DNA of 64,000 nucleotides from an uncultured Clostridia bacterium (GTDB taxonomy: Bacteria > Bacillota > Clostridia > Saccharofermentanales > DTU023). A program made the translations under genes and the position numbers. Positions 49,214 through 58,241 of the stretch are shown here, piece by piece. The notes under the pieces were generated by a model. The model had not been told where the DNA came from, ran no database searches, and worked only from the letters and a program-made list of their open reading frames with translations. The stretch spans positions 1-64,000 of the forward strand of contig CAMJYM010000007.1 of NCBI GenBank assembly GCA_946220865.1, in the 5' to 3' direction. How positions within the stretch are numbered: position 1 is the stretch's first letter; each line of letters starts with the position of its first letter.

Positions 49214-50312
49214 TGATGTCATTTCCTTTCAATGAGGAATCATTTGCAGCATTTTGTTTTTCCCGCTCAGCCGATTGAACGATGAGTTTTTGTCTGAATC
49301 TGTGCAATAAAGCATCAGAAGCAATCAGTAACATCATAACTGCTTGAATAACCAAAACCATTTCGTAGGATACATCGGAGGAACGACTCATGATCTCTGC
49401 GCCAACGTTTAAATAAGCAATAAAAAGCGCTGAAACAGGCACGAGTAAGGGATTTAATCTTGCCAACAGGCAAACTACAATACCGGTCCAACCATAACCC
49501 GGTAAAGCTGTCCACTTGAAACGTGCATACATACCCATCAATTCCACAGCACCACCTGCTCCGGCTACAGCTCCTGCAATAATTTGAACAAGAAACATGA
49601 CCGCAGCTGCATTAATTCCTGCATAGTTGGCAAAATGAGCATTATCTCCTGTTACACGGAGTTTATAACCAATACGCAAACGAAATAGAAGGAACCAAAC
49701 GAAAAGGCAGAAAATAAGGGCGATCGGGATACCTGCGTGAATTCGAGTACCTGAAATAATAAGCGGCAGCCTTGCGGATTCCTGAATCTTATGCGACTGG
49801 AAGGCTGTTGTTGCAGTATCCCTGTAATGATAATTCAATAGATAAACTGAGACATAGAGGCATACATAATTGAGCATGATAGAAGTAACAAGCTCGCTGA
49901 CGCCCCAAAGGAGTTTTAAGATTGCAGGGATTCCAGCAGCAATAGCGCCGAGTAAAGCACCAAAAAGAATGGTCACCGGCAAATGAATGGCCAGCGGTAA
50001 TTGCAAATTTATCCCCGCGATCATTGCTCCACAGGCTCCAATAAAGAAAGCTCCTTCCGAAATCATAGAGAATTGACCGGATCGAAAAATAAGAGTCACC
50101 GCAAGTGCGGTGAAAATTAAAGGTGTTGCACCCTCAATAATATTGCCCATTCGTCTTATAGACGAAAACGGTCCAAGAAAAAAGCTCTGAATGGCTACCA
50201 CGGGCATTTTACTTACCATAAAAATAATGGCAGACACCAACAAGCAAGCAATTGCTACGATGATGGCCATCTTTGTCAAATCCACAAAAAGATTGATCCG
50301 TTTATTATTCAT
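49206..50312 (-). CDS. Nucleoside ABC transporter permease (NupP type)
   Basis: A 368-residue permease with about ten hydrophobic segments, partner of the NupQ-type protein. Characteristic parts are NIIEGATPLIFTALAVTLIF, GQFSMISEGAFFIGACGA and MLNYVCLYVSVYLLNY. The start at 50312 follows GAGG by six bases and overlaps the ATPase gene by eight bases, so translation is coupled. Confidence 0.9.
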   Translation of the reverse strand: MNNKRINLFVDLTKMAIIVAIACLLVSAIIFMVSKMPVVAIQSFFLGPFSSIRRMGNIIEGATPLIFTALAVTLIFRSGQFSMISEGAFFIGACGAMIAGINLQLPLAIHLPVTILFGALLGAIAAGIPAILKLLWGVSELVTSIMLNYVCLYVSVYLLNYHYRDTATTAFQSHKIQESARLPLIISGTRIHAGIPIALIFCLFVWFLLFRLRIGYKLRVTGDNAHFANYAGINAAAVMFLVQIIAGAVAGAGGAVELMGMYARFKWTALPGYGWTGIVVCLLARLNPLLVPVSALFIAYLNVGAEIMSRSSDVSYEMVLVIQAVMMLLIASDALLHRFRQKLIVQSAEREKQNAANDSSLKGNDINV

Positions 50313-51864
50313 TCGCAGCCTCATCTACTTGTTCTTTAGTCTGTTTGTCTATGCCCAGCATATAGCGTCCCAGATTGTCCTCTGTTAATTCGGAAAGCTG
50401 CGGGAAATACGCAGCAATTTCGCCCTCAAACATCACCAGTAAACGATCAGAAAGACAAAACAATTCATTTAAGTCACTGGAAATAAGGAAAACCGTTTTA
50501 CCCGCATCCCTCATGGCTACCAATCTGCGCCGAATAAATTCACTCGCACCTACATCAACTCCACGCGTTGGCTGATCAGCAATAATGATCTCAGGATCAC
50601 TGGATAATTCCCGTGCCAAAACTACTTTTTGAATATTTCCCCCAGATAAACTGGTAATTTCCACGTCAGAACTCTGAGCCAAAACACCATAAGATTTGAT
50701 CATCTGACGACCATACTCCCTGATCGCTTTTAGTCTCAGCAACCCTCCTTTGCTAAAGTCAGGTAAATTCACTTTATCCGCTAACATATTGTCAGTGATA
50801 GAAAGCGTCGGAGCCAGACCAATAGTCATCCGATCTTCAGGAATGTAGCTAAGTTTTCGTAATCTCAGCTGACGGATCGATGAGTTTTTGATTGATTGAT
50901 TGAATATTTCAATTTCTCCTCCCTCGTATTGACACATACCAGTAAGTGCCTCAACGAGCTCAGCCTGACCATTTCCCTCTACTCCCGCTAAACCGAGAAT
51001 CTCTCCACGTTTCGCCACAAAAGAGATACCTTTTAAAACTTTTCGGCCTTCGTCATTCATCATGGAAAGATTTTTTACTCTTAACACGGTTTCGCCAGGT
51101 TGAGGGGCTTTTTTTTCAAAGTTGAGCACCACATCTCTGCCAACCATCATATGAGAAATCTGCTCTTCAGAAAGCTTAGATAATGGGTACACTCCAACCG
51201 TTCGGCCCTGGCGCATGATGGTAATACGATCACAGAGTTCACGAACCTCCCCTAATTTGTGACTGATAAAGATAATGGTGTATCCATCATTTTTCAGACT
51301 CCTGAGCTGAACAAAGAGTTCCCGTGTTTCCTGAGGAGTGAGAACAGCGGTCGGCTCATCGAGAATCAAAATTTTTGCACCTCGGATCAAGGCTTTGAGA
51401 ATTTCCAGCTTTTGTTTTTGGCCTACAGTTAAATCACGCACTTTTTGCTTAGGTTCAATCGGCAGATTGTATTTTTGGGAGATATTCAAAACCTGCTGTT
51501 CCGCTTTTTTTCTATCAATAACAAGGCCGCAGACCGTTGGTTCTATCCCCAGAATCATATTATCCATAGAAGATAGCGATTCAACCAGCATAAAATGCTG
51601 ATGTACCATGCCAATACCTATTTGGATAGCGGTATGAGGGGACGCGATCTCGACAGCTTTTCCATTAATATATATCGTTCCACGAGTCGCACGCTCTTCC
51701 CCAAAAAGAATTTTCATCAGGGTAGACTTGCCTGCCCCGTTTTCACCGCTTAAAGCATGTATTTCGCCTGTATTCACGCTAAAAGTGACATCTTTATTGG
51801 CCACTACACCATTGGGGTACACCTTTGTGATACCCTCCATGCGTAAGGCTTCTTTATTTACCAT
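50305..51864 (-). CDS. Nucleoside ABC transporter ATPase (NupO type)
   Basis: A 519-residue protein with two fused ABC domains. The first has Walker A GENGAGKST near 38-46, signature VGQKQKLEILKAL and Walker B ILILDEPTAVL. The second has GLAGVEGNGQAEL in the Walker A position (lacking GKST, as usual for this family), signature SGGNIQKVVLARELS and Walker B EIIIADQPTRG. It energises NupPQ. The start at 51864 is preceded by a weak GGGTGGG. Confidence 0.93.
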   Translation of the reverse strand: MVNKEALRMEGITKVYPNGVVANKDVTFSVNTGEIHALSGENGAGKSTLMKILFGEERATRGTIYINGKAVEIASPHTAIQIGIGMVHQHFMLVESLSSMDNMILGIEPTVCGLVIDRKKAEQQVLNISQKYNLPIEPKQKVRDLTVGQKQKLEILKALIRGAKILILDEPTAVLTPQETRELFVQLRSLKNDGYTIIFISHKLGEVRELCDRITIMRQGRTVGVYPLSKLSEEQISHMMVGRDVVLNFEKKAPQPGETVLRVKNLSMMNDEGRKVLKGISFVAKRGEILGLAGVEGNGQAELVEALTGMCQYEGGEIEIFNQSIKNSSIRQLRLRKLSYIPEDRMTIGLAPTLSITDNMLADKVNLPDFSKGGLLRLKAIREYGRQMIKSYGVLAQSSDVEITSLSGGNIQKVVLARELSSDPEIIIADQPTRGVDVGASEFIRRRLVAMRDAGKTVFLISSDLNELFCLSDRLLVMFEGEIAAYFPQLSELTEDNLGRYMLGIDKQTKEQVDEAANE

Positions 51865-51939
51865 TATCCCACCCGTTTTTCTCATTCATAAGTCTTTTCG
51901 GTACCGATCTTGCGAATACCTAATGAAAAAGATAATAAA

Positions 51940-51982
51940 CGACAAATCCGCGGGCAGTTATATTCTGCCAACGGATCTGTCG
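51940..51982 (-). terminator. Leaky terminator or stabiliser after the BMP gene
   Basis: An 11-bp outer stem (CGACAAATCCG / CGGATCTGTCG; pairing counts one G-U) encloses an inner GGCAG / CTGCC stem. On the minus strand it is followed by TTTATTATCTTTTT. It separates the receptor gene from the ATPase gene and probably lowers expression of the permease genes relative to the receptor. Confidence 0.7.
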
Positions 51983-52000
51983 CCTTGCAAAGGATGAAGA

Positions 52001-53260
52001 TTAAGGCTTCATGCCGTCGCGAAGTTCAGCAACCTTTTCTGTTTCCATTCCAAAGGCACTGCCAACTTTAATGCTGCCATCGCTAATTTTGGCAGCAATG
52101 TCATTCAACTTTGACCGGATATCCTGGGGAACCAGTTTCTCGTAGTTCGCGTTTTCAGCCAAACCTACCGCTCCATCTTTAATGCCAAGAATATAATTCT
52201 CACCAAGAACATAATCACCTTTTATGTAACCTTGGACAGCATTAAAAATTGAATCTCCGATATTCTTCATTGTTGATGAAACAACATTTCTCACACCCTT
52301 CTGGTCGCTTTCGTGCAGCATACCCCAAATATCATTGTCACATGCAATAAAAAGTTTATTACGATCAGCAGAAGCTTGCACCGAACCGAGTATGCTCTGA
52401 GACGCAGGAGCATAGATAATTTGGGCACCTTGGTTATACATCTGTGTCGTCATTTCCAGACATTTAGGAACATCTTCAAAGGAACCTACATAGCTTGTCA
52501 GGAGTTTAATCTCAGGATCGATATATTTAATTCCTTCAATGTAGCCAATCAGAAAGTCATTGATGTTAGGAGTATCCATGGACCCGACAAAACCAAGAAT
52601 GCGTTTATTTTTTTCCACTTTTTCATCACCAGAATCCAGCATGAGCGCTGCAAGTGCACCACCCATAAAAGCTGTTTCATTAGACTGGTATGTCACGCCC
52701 ATCATATTCTTGGCATTGGCAACATCGAAATCGACAATCCCGTCAAAAAATAAATAATGCTTTTGGGGATACTTGGCCGCAATTTCTTCTGCGAGCTCTT
52801 TAACTGACCAAGTGCCGGAGATAATCAAATCCCAATCCTTTTCACTCTCATCCAGAAAATAACCTTCATAAGTCGTTTCGTCGCGGCCCATTTCTATAAT
52901 TTTCACTTCACAACCCAGCTCATCACGCAAGCGATAAATACCCGAAGCTGCGTTGTCATAGAACCCTTTATCTCCTAAATTTCCGTTAACCAGATAAACC
53001 AGCTTGAAAGGATGATCTTGCTTTGTCGTATTAACCTTTTCAGCTGCATCGGTTGTAACTTCATTTGGCTCACTCTTCTGAGCTGCGGCCTCAGTGTTTG
53101 CAGAATTTTCCTGAGTTTCATCCATTTTTCCTGCTTTAGTTTCCTCAGCAGTTTTAGCCGTTGCAGAACTTTTGGGTGCCGCATTCTGAGTGCAGGCAGC
53201 CCCAAGCGTGACAAGCATGACCAGAGCCAGCACACATGCCATAAATTTCGCTGTTTTCAT
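52001..53260 (-). CDS. BMP-family nucleoside-binding lipoprotein
   Basis: A 419-residue receptor of the basic membrane protein (BmpA/PnrA/Med) family. Its signal (KTAKFMACVLALVMLVTLG) ends at lipobox GAAC. A long Ala/Glu/Lys/Thr-rich tether runs to about residue 88. The binding domain begins KLVYLVNGNLGDKGFYDNAA and includes GYFLDESEKDWDLIISGTW and GFVGSMDTPNINDFLIGY. GGAGG precedes the ATG at 53260. With NupOPQ-type genes downstream it forms a nucleoside importer. It sits 12 bases or more from the phosphorylase gene upstream, in one transcription unit. Confidence 0.92.
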   Translation of the reverse strand: MKTAKFMACVLALVMLVTLGAACTQNAAPKSSATAKTAEETKAGKMDETQENSANTEAAAQKSEPNEVTTDAAEKVNTTKQDHPFKLVYLVNGNLGDKGFYDNAASGIYRLRDELGCEVKIIEMGRDETTYEGYFLDESEKDWDLIISGTWSVKELAEEIAAKYPQKHYLFFDGIVDFDVANAKNMMGVTYQSNETAFMGGALAALMLDSGDEKVEKNKRILGFVGSMDTPNINDFLIGYIEGIKYIDPEIKLLTSYVGSFEDVPKCLEMTTQMYNQGAQIIYAPASQSILGSVQASADRNKLFIACDNDIWGMLHESDQKGVRNVVSSTMKNIGDSIFNAVQGYIKGDYVLGENYILGIKDGAVGLAENANYEKLVPQDIRSKLNDIAAKISDGSIKVGSAFGMETEKVAELRDGMKP

Positions 53261-53331
53261 GTTGTTCCTCCTCGTTATAAATAACCAAACTGAAATCTCA
53301 GATTGATCTTGACCAAACATTATTTAATACG

Positions 53332-54099
53332 CTACATCCGATCTTCAAGAATGATGGTCCGCATGGCCTCAACGGCAACTTCAATGGCGCGATATTCCAG
53401 ATTTTTGGGGTTATTTTTTCTGCTTTCATTGGAATAGGCTTTGTAATTTGTTGCTGAAATGAGGACTGTCGCAGTTCTTATCCGCAAAATATCGCCAATA
53501 ATAAACAGCACAGCAGACTCCATCTCGGTAGAACATGCACCGCCTTTTTCATAGCTCAACCAACGAGGTTCCAAGTCAAAGCCCACAGGCTTTTCAGCTG
53601 CAGCGATTTGAGTATAAAAAGAAGCTTTAGTGATTGTAGGTGCAATATTGTACCGATAGCCTATTTTGCACGCGGCTTCTTCCAATTTTTCAAGCAGATA
53701 CATATTAGGAACGGAGGGAAACTCAATCGGTGCATAGTGATTAGCTACTCCTTCCATCCTTACTGCAGCATTGGGAATCACAATATCCCCAACCTCCACT
53801 TTTGGTGATGTGGAGGCACAGGAACCGACACGGAGCATGGTGTGTGCACCTAATTCATATAATTCCTCTACAGCAATTGCGGTTGAAGGACAGCCAATAC
53901 CTGTTGAACAGACCGTAACGGGCACACCCTCCAGAGTACCCGTAAATGAACGAAATTCACGATTATACCCTACCTCTCTGGGTTCATCCAAATAGGTGGA
54001 AATTTTTTCAGAGCGTTCAGGGCTGCCAGGTAGAAACACATACTTACCAATATCCCCTTTGCTTAGTCCGATATGCATCATTTTTTTTAATTTGCCCAT
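53332..54099 (-). CDS. Nucleoside phosphorylase paralogue 2
   Basis: A 255-residue NP-I family protein. It has CSTGIGCPSTAIAVEELYEL and STEMESAVLFIIG like uridine phosphorylases. However, the phosphate loop reads VFLPGSPERSE where the family has PGDP, and the RxGxxG block reads RVGSCASTSPKV. GGAG precedes the ATG. It lies 18 bp from paralogue 1 (54118) upstream. The shared changes suggest both work on the same unusual ligand or as a hetero-oligomer. Confidence 0.85.
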   Translation of the reverse strand: MGKLKKMMHIGLSKGDIGKYVFLPGSPERSEKISTYLDEPREVGYNREFRSFTGTLEGVPVTVCSTGIGCPSTAIAVEELYELGAHTMLRVGSCASTSPKVEVGDIVIPNAAVRMEGVANHYAPIEFPSVPNMYLLEKLEEAACKIGYRYNIAPTITKASFYTQIAAAEKPVGFDLEPRWLSYEKGGACSTEMESAVLFIIGDILRIRTATVLISATNYKAYSNESRKNNPKNLEYRAIEVAVEAMRTIILEDRM

Positions 54100-54117
54100 A
54101 GCATTGACTCCTATAGT

Positions 54118-54891
54118 CTATTCAGCTTTTTGCTGATCAGCACGGATCAATTTACACATTGCTGAAATTCCAACCTCAATTGCCCGCTGTTCATAATCTC
54201 TTGGATAGTCATCGTCATCATTTGAATAATGTCGATAATTCGTTGCTGAGATCATCACCGAAGACATACGGATGCCTAAGCTGGCTCCTACTAAAAACAA
54301 TACCGAGCATTCCATACTGGTACTTGTAGCTCCAGCTTTTTCATACGCTTCCCACTTCCATTTGAGTTCGGGATAAACCGGCTTAGTCTCAGGTGAAACT
54401 TCCGTATAAAATGAATCCTTTGTAATGGTGATACCCGTATCAAAAGGATATCCACTTTCTATAGCCGCCTGTTTTAAGGCCTTAAAAGAGGTATAATCAG
54501 GTACCGCTGGAAATTCAACAGGCAAATAATGACTGCCTGTACCTTCCATGCGGACAGCTCCCTTAGGAATAACAACCGTTCCGATTTTAACCTGTTCTGC
54601 TGTTGATGCACACGACCCTATGCGCATCATGGTATCCGCGCCGCACTGATATAGTTCTTCAACAGCGATGGCTGCGGATGGACCGCCGATTCCAGTGGAC
54701 GTAACAGCAACCTTCTCTCCGCAAAGCTCACCCACATAAGTCAGATATTCACGGTGGTGGACAAGTTCCTTTGGATGATTAAAATATTGAGCAATGAGTT
54801 TTACTCTCTCTACACTGCCCGGAATAAAAACATAGCGACCGATTTCACCTTCACTTATCCCAATATGCATCATTTTTTTAGGTTCATTCAT
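54118..54891 (-). CDS. Nucleoside phosphorylase paralogue 1
   Basis: A 257-residue protein similar to paralogue 2, with YVFIPGSVERVKLI in the phosphate loop (again Ser where Asp is usual, and Val in place of Pro), STGIGGPSAAIAVEELYQCG, RIGSCASTAEQV and STSMECSVLFLVG (Cys where the usual motif has Ser or Thr after MES). I chose the ATG at 54891, which has AGGAG eight bases upstream, rather than the in-frame ATG two codons earlier. It is the first gene of the operon. Confidence 0.85.
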   Translation of the reverse strand: MNEPKKMMHIGISEGEIGRYVFIPGSVERVKLIAQYFNHPKELVHHREYLTYVGELCGEKVAVTSTGIGGPSAAIAVEELYQCGADTMMRIGSCASTAEQVKIGTVVIPKGAVRMEGTGSHYLPVEFPAVPDYTSFKALKQAAIESGYPFDTGITITKDSFYTEVSPETKPVYPELKWKWEAYEKAGATSTSMECSVLFLVGASLGIRMSSVMISATNYRHYSNDDDDYPRDYEQRAIEVGISAMCKLIRADQQKAE

Positions 54892-54926
54892 TCTCATTTC
54901 TCCTGGATTAAAACATTCAACCTTTG

Positions 54927-54954
54927 AGCCAATTATAGTGAGGAATTATTGGCT
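54927..54954. promoter_or_regulatory. Inverted repeat over the operon's -10 box
   Basis: AGCCAAT and ATTGGCT (perfect seven-base arms, 14-base loop) overlap a minus-strand TATAAT (54932-54937) placed about 40 bp before the first phosphorylase gene. The matching -35 is poor. A repressor bound here would close the promoter. Confidence 0.5.
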
Positions 54955-55181
54955 GAAACTCTTCATAACAGGCCTAAAACCATTGAAGTGGTCTATGAAA
55001 TGGTGTTCTGGAATACACCCTTTTAATAGACAGTCATTCTGACGGCAATGTGATCTTCACATAGTTGTAAAACCTTTATAAAAGCCGAGGGTTTTCCTGA
55101 AAAGCTCACTATTTTCACCCATTAACCTTCACTTCCTCAACAAAGAAAACACAAAAGTCTTTCTTGTGAATAACATTTTTT

Positions 55182-55216
55182 TGTTAAAATAAATTAACAT
55201 AATGTGCATATTATGT
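55182..55216. promoter_or_regulatory. Overlapping palindromes in the deoR-operon gap
   Basis: TGTTAAAATAAATTAACA (55182-55199, six-base arms) overlaps ACATAATGTGCATATTATGT (55197-55216, seven-base arms). They lie in the divergent gap between the nucleoside operon and the DeoR gene, about 150-190 bp before deoR. They are the best operator candidates for the DeoR-type protein. Confidence 0.5.
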
Positions 55217-55368
55217 CAACATTCATCGTTAAAATTCAGAAAACTCTCGTAAATGAGCTAAATAGATTATTTCTTTTATTTACAGAAAATGGAGAAGATG
55301 ATAACTTTAGTGGAAAAATTGCTGGTATTCACATTAAGACGTATTTATTGTGAGGATTGTATTTCAAA

Positions 55369-56124
55369 ATGAGAAACAAAAAAGCACAACGACAGACGGA
55401 GTTGATCAGGATACTAAAAACCCAAGGCTCATTACCCGTCAGCACACTTGCGCAAATTCTGGGGGTCTCCGGTATGACAATTAGGCGGGACTTAGCAGAA
55501 TTAAGCGAGTATCAGCCAGAAATAGGTCATGATGAAAGAACTGAGTTAAATTACGGCTACAATTTATTTGATGCACTAAAAAAATCAAATGACAAAAAAA
55601 ACGCAATAGGGCTTTTTGCAGCTTCTTTAATCTCACCCGATGATATAATTATGATTGATACTGGCAGTACAACCGCCAAGATGATACCACATTTACCTTT
55701 AAATAGGAATATTACAGTGCTTTGTTTTAATGCAAATGTGCTGTTTGAGCTGCGCTACAAGAGTGGCATAAAACTATTATTTTGTGGTGGTGTCTTCCAC
55801 AAGGACACTGAAATGTTTGAGAGTCCTGAATCAATTCAATTCATTAACCGCATACGCGCAAATAAAGTGTTTCTTTCTGCTGCTGGCATTCATAAACAAA
55901 TGGGCATTACATGCGTGAACCCCTACGAAGTTCCCACTAAAAAAGCGATCATTCATTCATCCTTGCAACGCATATTACTGGTTGATTCAGGGAAATTTAA
56001 TCAAATTCACCCTGCTTTCTTCTGCGATCTTGACGATATTCAAGTCATCGTAACAGACAAAAACCTGTCAGAGGATTGGCGGAATTATATTCTAGAAAAA
56101 GAAATTACCTTACACTTGGTTTGA
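55369..56124 (+). CDS. DeoR-family regulator of the nucleoside locus
   Basis: A 251-residue DeoR-type repressor. The N-terminal HTH (LPVSTLAQILGVSGMTIRRD) is followed by a phosphosugar sensor domain with MIDTGSTTAKMIPHL, FCGGVFHKDTEMF and KVFLSAAGIHKQMGI. Such proteins are usually released by a sugar phosphate, here possibly ribose or deoxyribose 1-phosphate made by the phosphorylases. I took the ATG at 55369. An in-frame TTG at 55357 is possible but sits too close to the GAGGA ribosome binding site. It is divergent from the nucleoside operon. Confidence 0.85.
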   Translation: MRNKKAQRQTELIRILKTQGSLPVSTLAQILGVSGMTIRRDLAELSEYQPEIGHDERTELNYGYNLFDALKKSNDKKNAIGLFAASLISPDDIIMIDTGSTTAKMIPHLPLNRNITVLCFNANVLFELRYKSGIKLLFCGGVFHKDTEMFESPESIQFINRIRANKVFLSAAGIHKQMGITCVNPYEVPTKKAIIHSSLQRILLVDSGKFNQIHPAFFCDLDDIQVIVTDKNLSEDWRNYILEKEITLHLV

Positions 56125-56746
56125 TCATTAAAATTCTTTCCGCAATTGTAACTGAAATGCCATTTTAAATAAAAACGCCAAATCCAGGATGGCCAGTGCC
56201 GGCAAGGAATAATTAAAATTTGTGAGTGTGGGTTCTCTACAATATCACTTATAAGTGCCGAGTTGGTGCTGGAACTCCAAGCATCACAGCAAAGAATCAG
56301 CCAGTTAACGATTGAACGTGACTGGTTGGAAAAAAGCTGACAAAATCTTTGGATAACCGTCAAACCTGTGGGCGGTGAGATGGCATCTACATTTGTTGTT
56401 TGAAATGAGCGGGTGTGAGCTCGGAGATTTTCTCTTTTTCGCCAGCCTCGGACTTGCCTGCCTCGGTGAGACTGAAACCATGTTGTTTCGGCTAATACCT
56501 GCAGAAACCTTCATATCTATATACCCGCCGCAGCCGGATCGCTTTATTCTCTTCCTCTCCTGGCTTTTCTCCTGGCGGCAGTAAGACCACAAAATGCTCC
56601 CTCCACTCTTGCTAAATGAGATTCTCTTTACTGGCTCTGCTTGTCCGGTTCGGTGGCTCTCACCGCGCCGGACAGGCGGCTTCGCCGCACCGTAATAAAC
56701 AAGTCTCGCTTCCAGCGCTTCTCTCACTTTCTTTTTTTCATGGATG
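56125..56746. other. Intergenic region, no recognised gene
   Basis: About 620 bases between the DeoR gene and the 32-bp repeats. The base composition changes from A+T rich to more mixed near 56.35 kb, which may be the right border of the imported nucleoside locus. I see no gene or RNA that I can name in it. Confidence 0.4.
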
Positions 56747-56841
56747 CTGTTTATCTTATGATCAGCTTCTCGTTCAAGCTGATTATTTTTTGATCAGCTT
56801 CTCGTTCAAACCGTTTATCTTGTGAGCAGCTTCTCGTCCAA
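56747..56841 (+). repeat. Three tandem 32-bp repeats at the ATPase 3' end
   Basis: The word TGATCAGCTTCTCGTTCAA occurs at 56759-56777 and 56791-56809, and a variant (TGAGCAGCTTCTCGTCCAA) at 56823-56841. The period is 32 bp. The third unit forms the last codons and stop of the ATPase gene, so the outer two are duplications of the gene's own 3' end, as left by replication slippage or repeated target duplication. Confidence 0.75.
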
Positions 56842-58116
56842 TAGGAAATCCTCGATCCCGATATACTGAATTCCATTCTCATCCTGCCAGGGTTTCATGT
56901 AGTCCTTGACAACCACGATCTTCCGGAAGGAATCCGGAATTCTGATCAGGGATGCGATCTCCTGCTCTTTCTTTTCTGAGTCTGCAATTGTAAGCGCTGA
57001 CTGAATATAGTAGCGCTCATCTCCACGATTTACCACAAAGTCAAGCTCCAGCTGCTTCCGGATATTCTTCCCTGAATCGTCCCTTACATTCTGCTCGACC
57101 ATACCAACATCAACATCGAAGCCTCTGCGGATAAGGTCGTTGTAAAGGACATTCTCCATCATGTGGGTTTCCTCCAGCTGTCTGAAGCCGAGTCTGACAT
57201 TACGCAATCCTGGATCAGAAAAGTAATACTTGAGTGGGGTTTTGATGTATTTACGTCCTTTTACATCATACCGCTCTGCCTTCTGAATAAGAAATGCGTC
57301 CATGAAGAATCCAATGTATTTGTCAATTGTATCAGGCGCAATGCGAATCTGCCGCTCACTGGCAAACGTGTTTGACAGCCTGCTTGGATTCGTTAAAGAG
57401 CCGATGCCGGAAGCAAGCACGTTCAGAAGAATCTCCAAAACCTCTGCATCATTGTTGATCTGATGGCGCTCCAGGACATCTTTGATATAGGATCTGTTGA
57501 ACAAATCCCGCAGATAACGACTCTTCTCTTCATACGATTCCATCATCCATACAAGTGGCATTCCGCCATAGGTATAGTAATCGCGCCACGCTCCGCGCTT
57601 ATCTCCCTCATAAAGCTCGTAGACTTCCGCGAAAGACAGCGGATTGACACGAATCTCATCCCCACGATCTCTGAACTGGGTAAGGATATCCGATGAGAGC
57701 ATTTTAGAGTTACTGCCCGTTACATAGATGTCCGCATTCGGGAGCTTCATGAGTCCGAGCAGCACATCGATAAAGGTGAGTTTTTCATTCGGGTCATCTA
57801 CATACGGATTAGGGATTTCGCTCACAAATTGGATTTCATCAATAAACACATAGTAGCGTTTATCCTTATCCGGCATCCGCTCCTTCACGACTTTGTTCAG
57901 TTCAAAAGGATTTCTGTACTTCGCATTGTCGATCTCGTCCAGAGCGAGCCCTACGATCTGATCCTCTCCTACACCATTGTCCAGAAGGTACTGGCGGTAA
58001 AGGGTAAACAGAAGGTAGGACTTCCCGCTCCGGCGAAGACCGGTGATGACTTTGATACGTCCATTGTCCTTTTTCCGGATCAGCTGATCCATATATTGTT
58101 TTCTTGCATATTGCAT
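56815..58116 (-). CDS. AAA_14/DUF4143 ATPase
   Basis: A 433-residue ATPase of the common but poorly understood AAA_14-DUF4143 family. Walker A is GLRRSGKSYLLF near residue 30, Walker B is YYVFIDEIQFVSEI, and sensor-like GSNSKMLSSD follows. The C-terminal DUF4143 part has SRYLRDLFNRSYIKDVLERH and a nuclease-like ELDFVVNRGDERYYIQ. The start at 58116 has GGAG nine bases upstream; an earlier ATG at 58131 abuts the 110-bp repeat and lacks a ribosome binding site. The family is often scattered in multiple copies through genomes. Its job here is unknown. Confidence 0.85.
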   Translation of the reverse strand: MQYARKQYMDQLIRKKDNGRIKVITGLRRSGKSYLLFTLYRQYLLDNGVGEDQIVGLALDEIDNAKYRNPFELNKVVKERMPDKDKRYYVFIDEIQFVSEIPNPYVDDPNEKLTFIDVLLGLMKLPNADIYVTGSNSKMLSSDILTQFRDRGDEIRVNPLSFAEVYELYEGDKRGAWRDYYTYGGMPLVWMMESYEEKSRYLRDLFNRSYIKDVLERHQINNDAEVLEILLNVLASGIGSLTNPSRLSNTFASERQIRIAPDTIDKYIGFFMDAFLIQKAERYDVKGRKYIKTPLKYYFSDPGLRNVRLGFRQLEETHMMENVLYNDLIRRGFDVDVGMVEQNVRDDSGKNIRKQLELDFVVNRGDERYYIQSALTIADSEKKEQEIASLIRIPDSFRKIVVVKDYMKPWQDENGIQYIGIEDFLLDEKLLTR

Positions 58117-58131
58117 CGCTATAATCTCCAT

Positions 58132-58241
58132 GAAATTTTTGCGGCATCCGCATTTTTTTCACGAAGTCATTGTATCCCGGGACAGATGAACATATCAAGT
58201 CTTAAGTCTAAAAATTTTGCGGATTCCGCATTTTTTCACGC
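58132..58241 (+). repeat. About 110-bp dispersed repeat, copy 2
   Basis: The same two-hairpin unit as at 42996-43107, in the same orientation. Its left end touches the start of the AAA ATPase gene. Its right end contains the last ten codons and the stop codon of the MFS gene. Confidence 0.85.

Noticed and set aside
56305..56727. 140-codon minus-strand frame between the DeoR and ATPase genes
   Set aside because: No ribosome binding site, low-complexity basic translation and no recognisable domain. It does not look like a protein gene.
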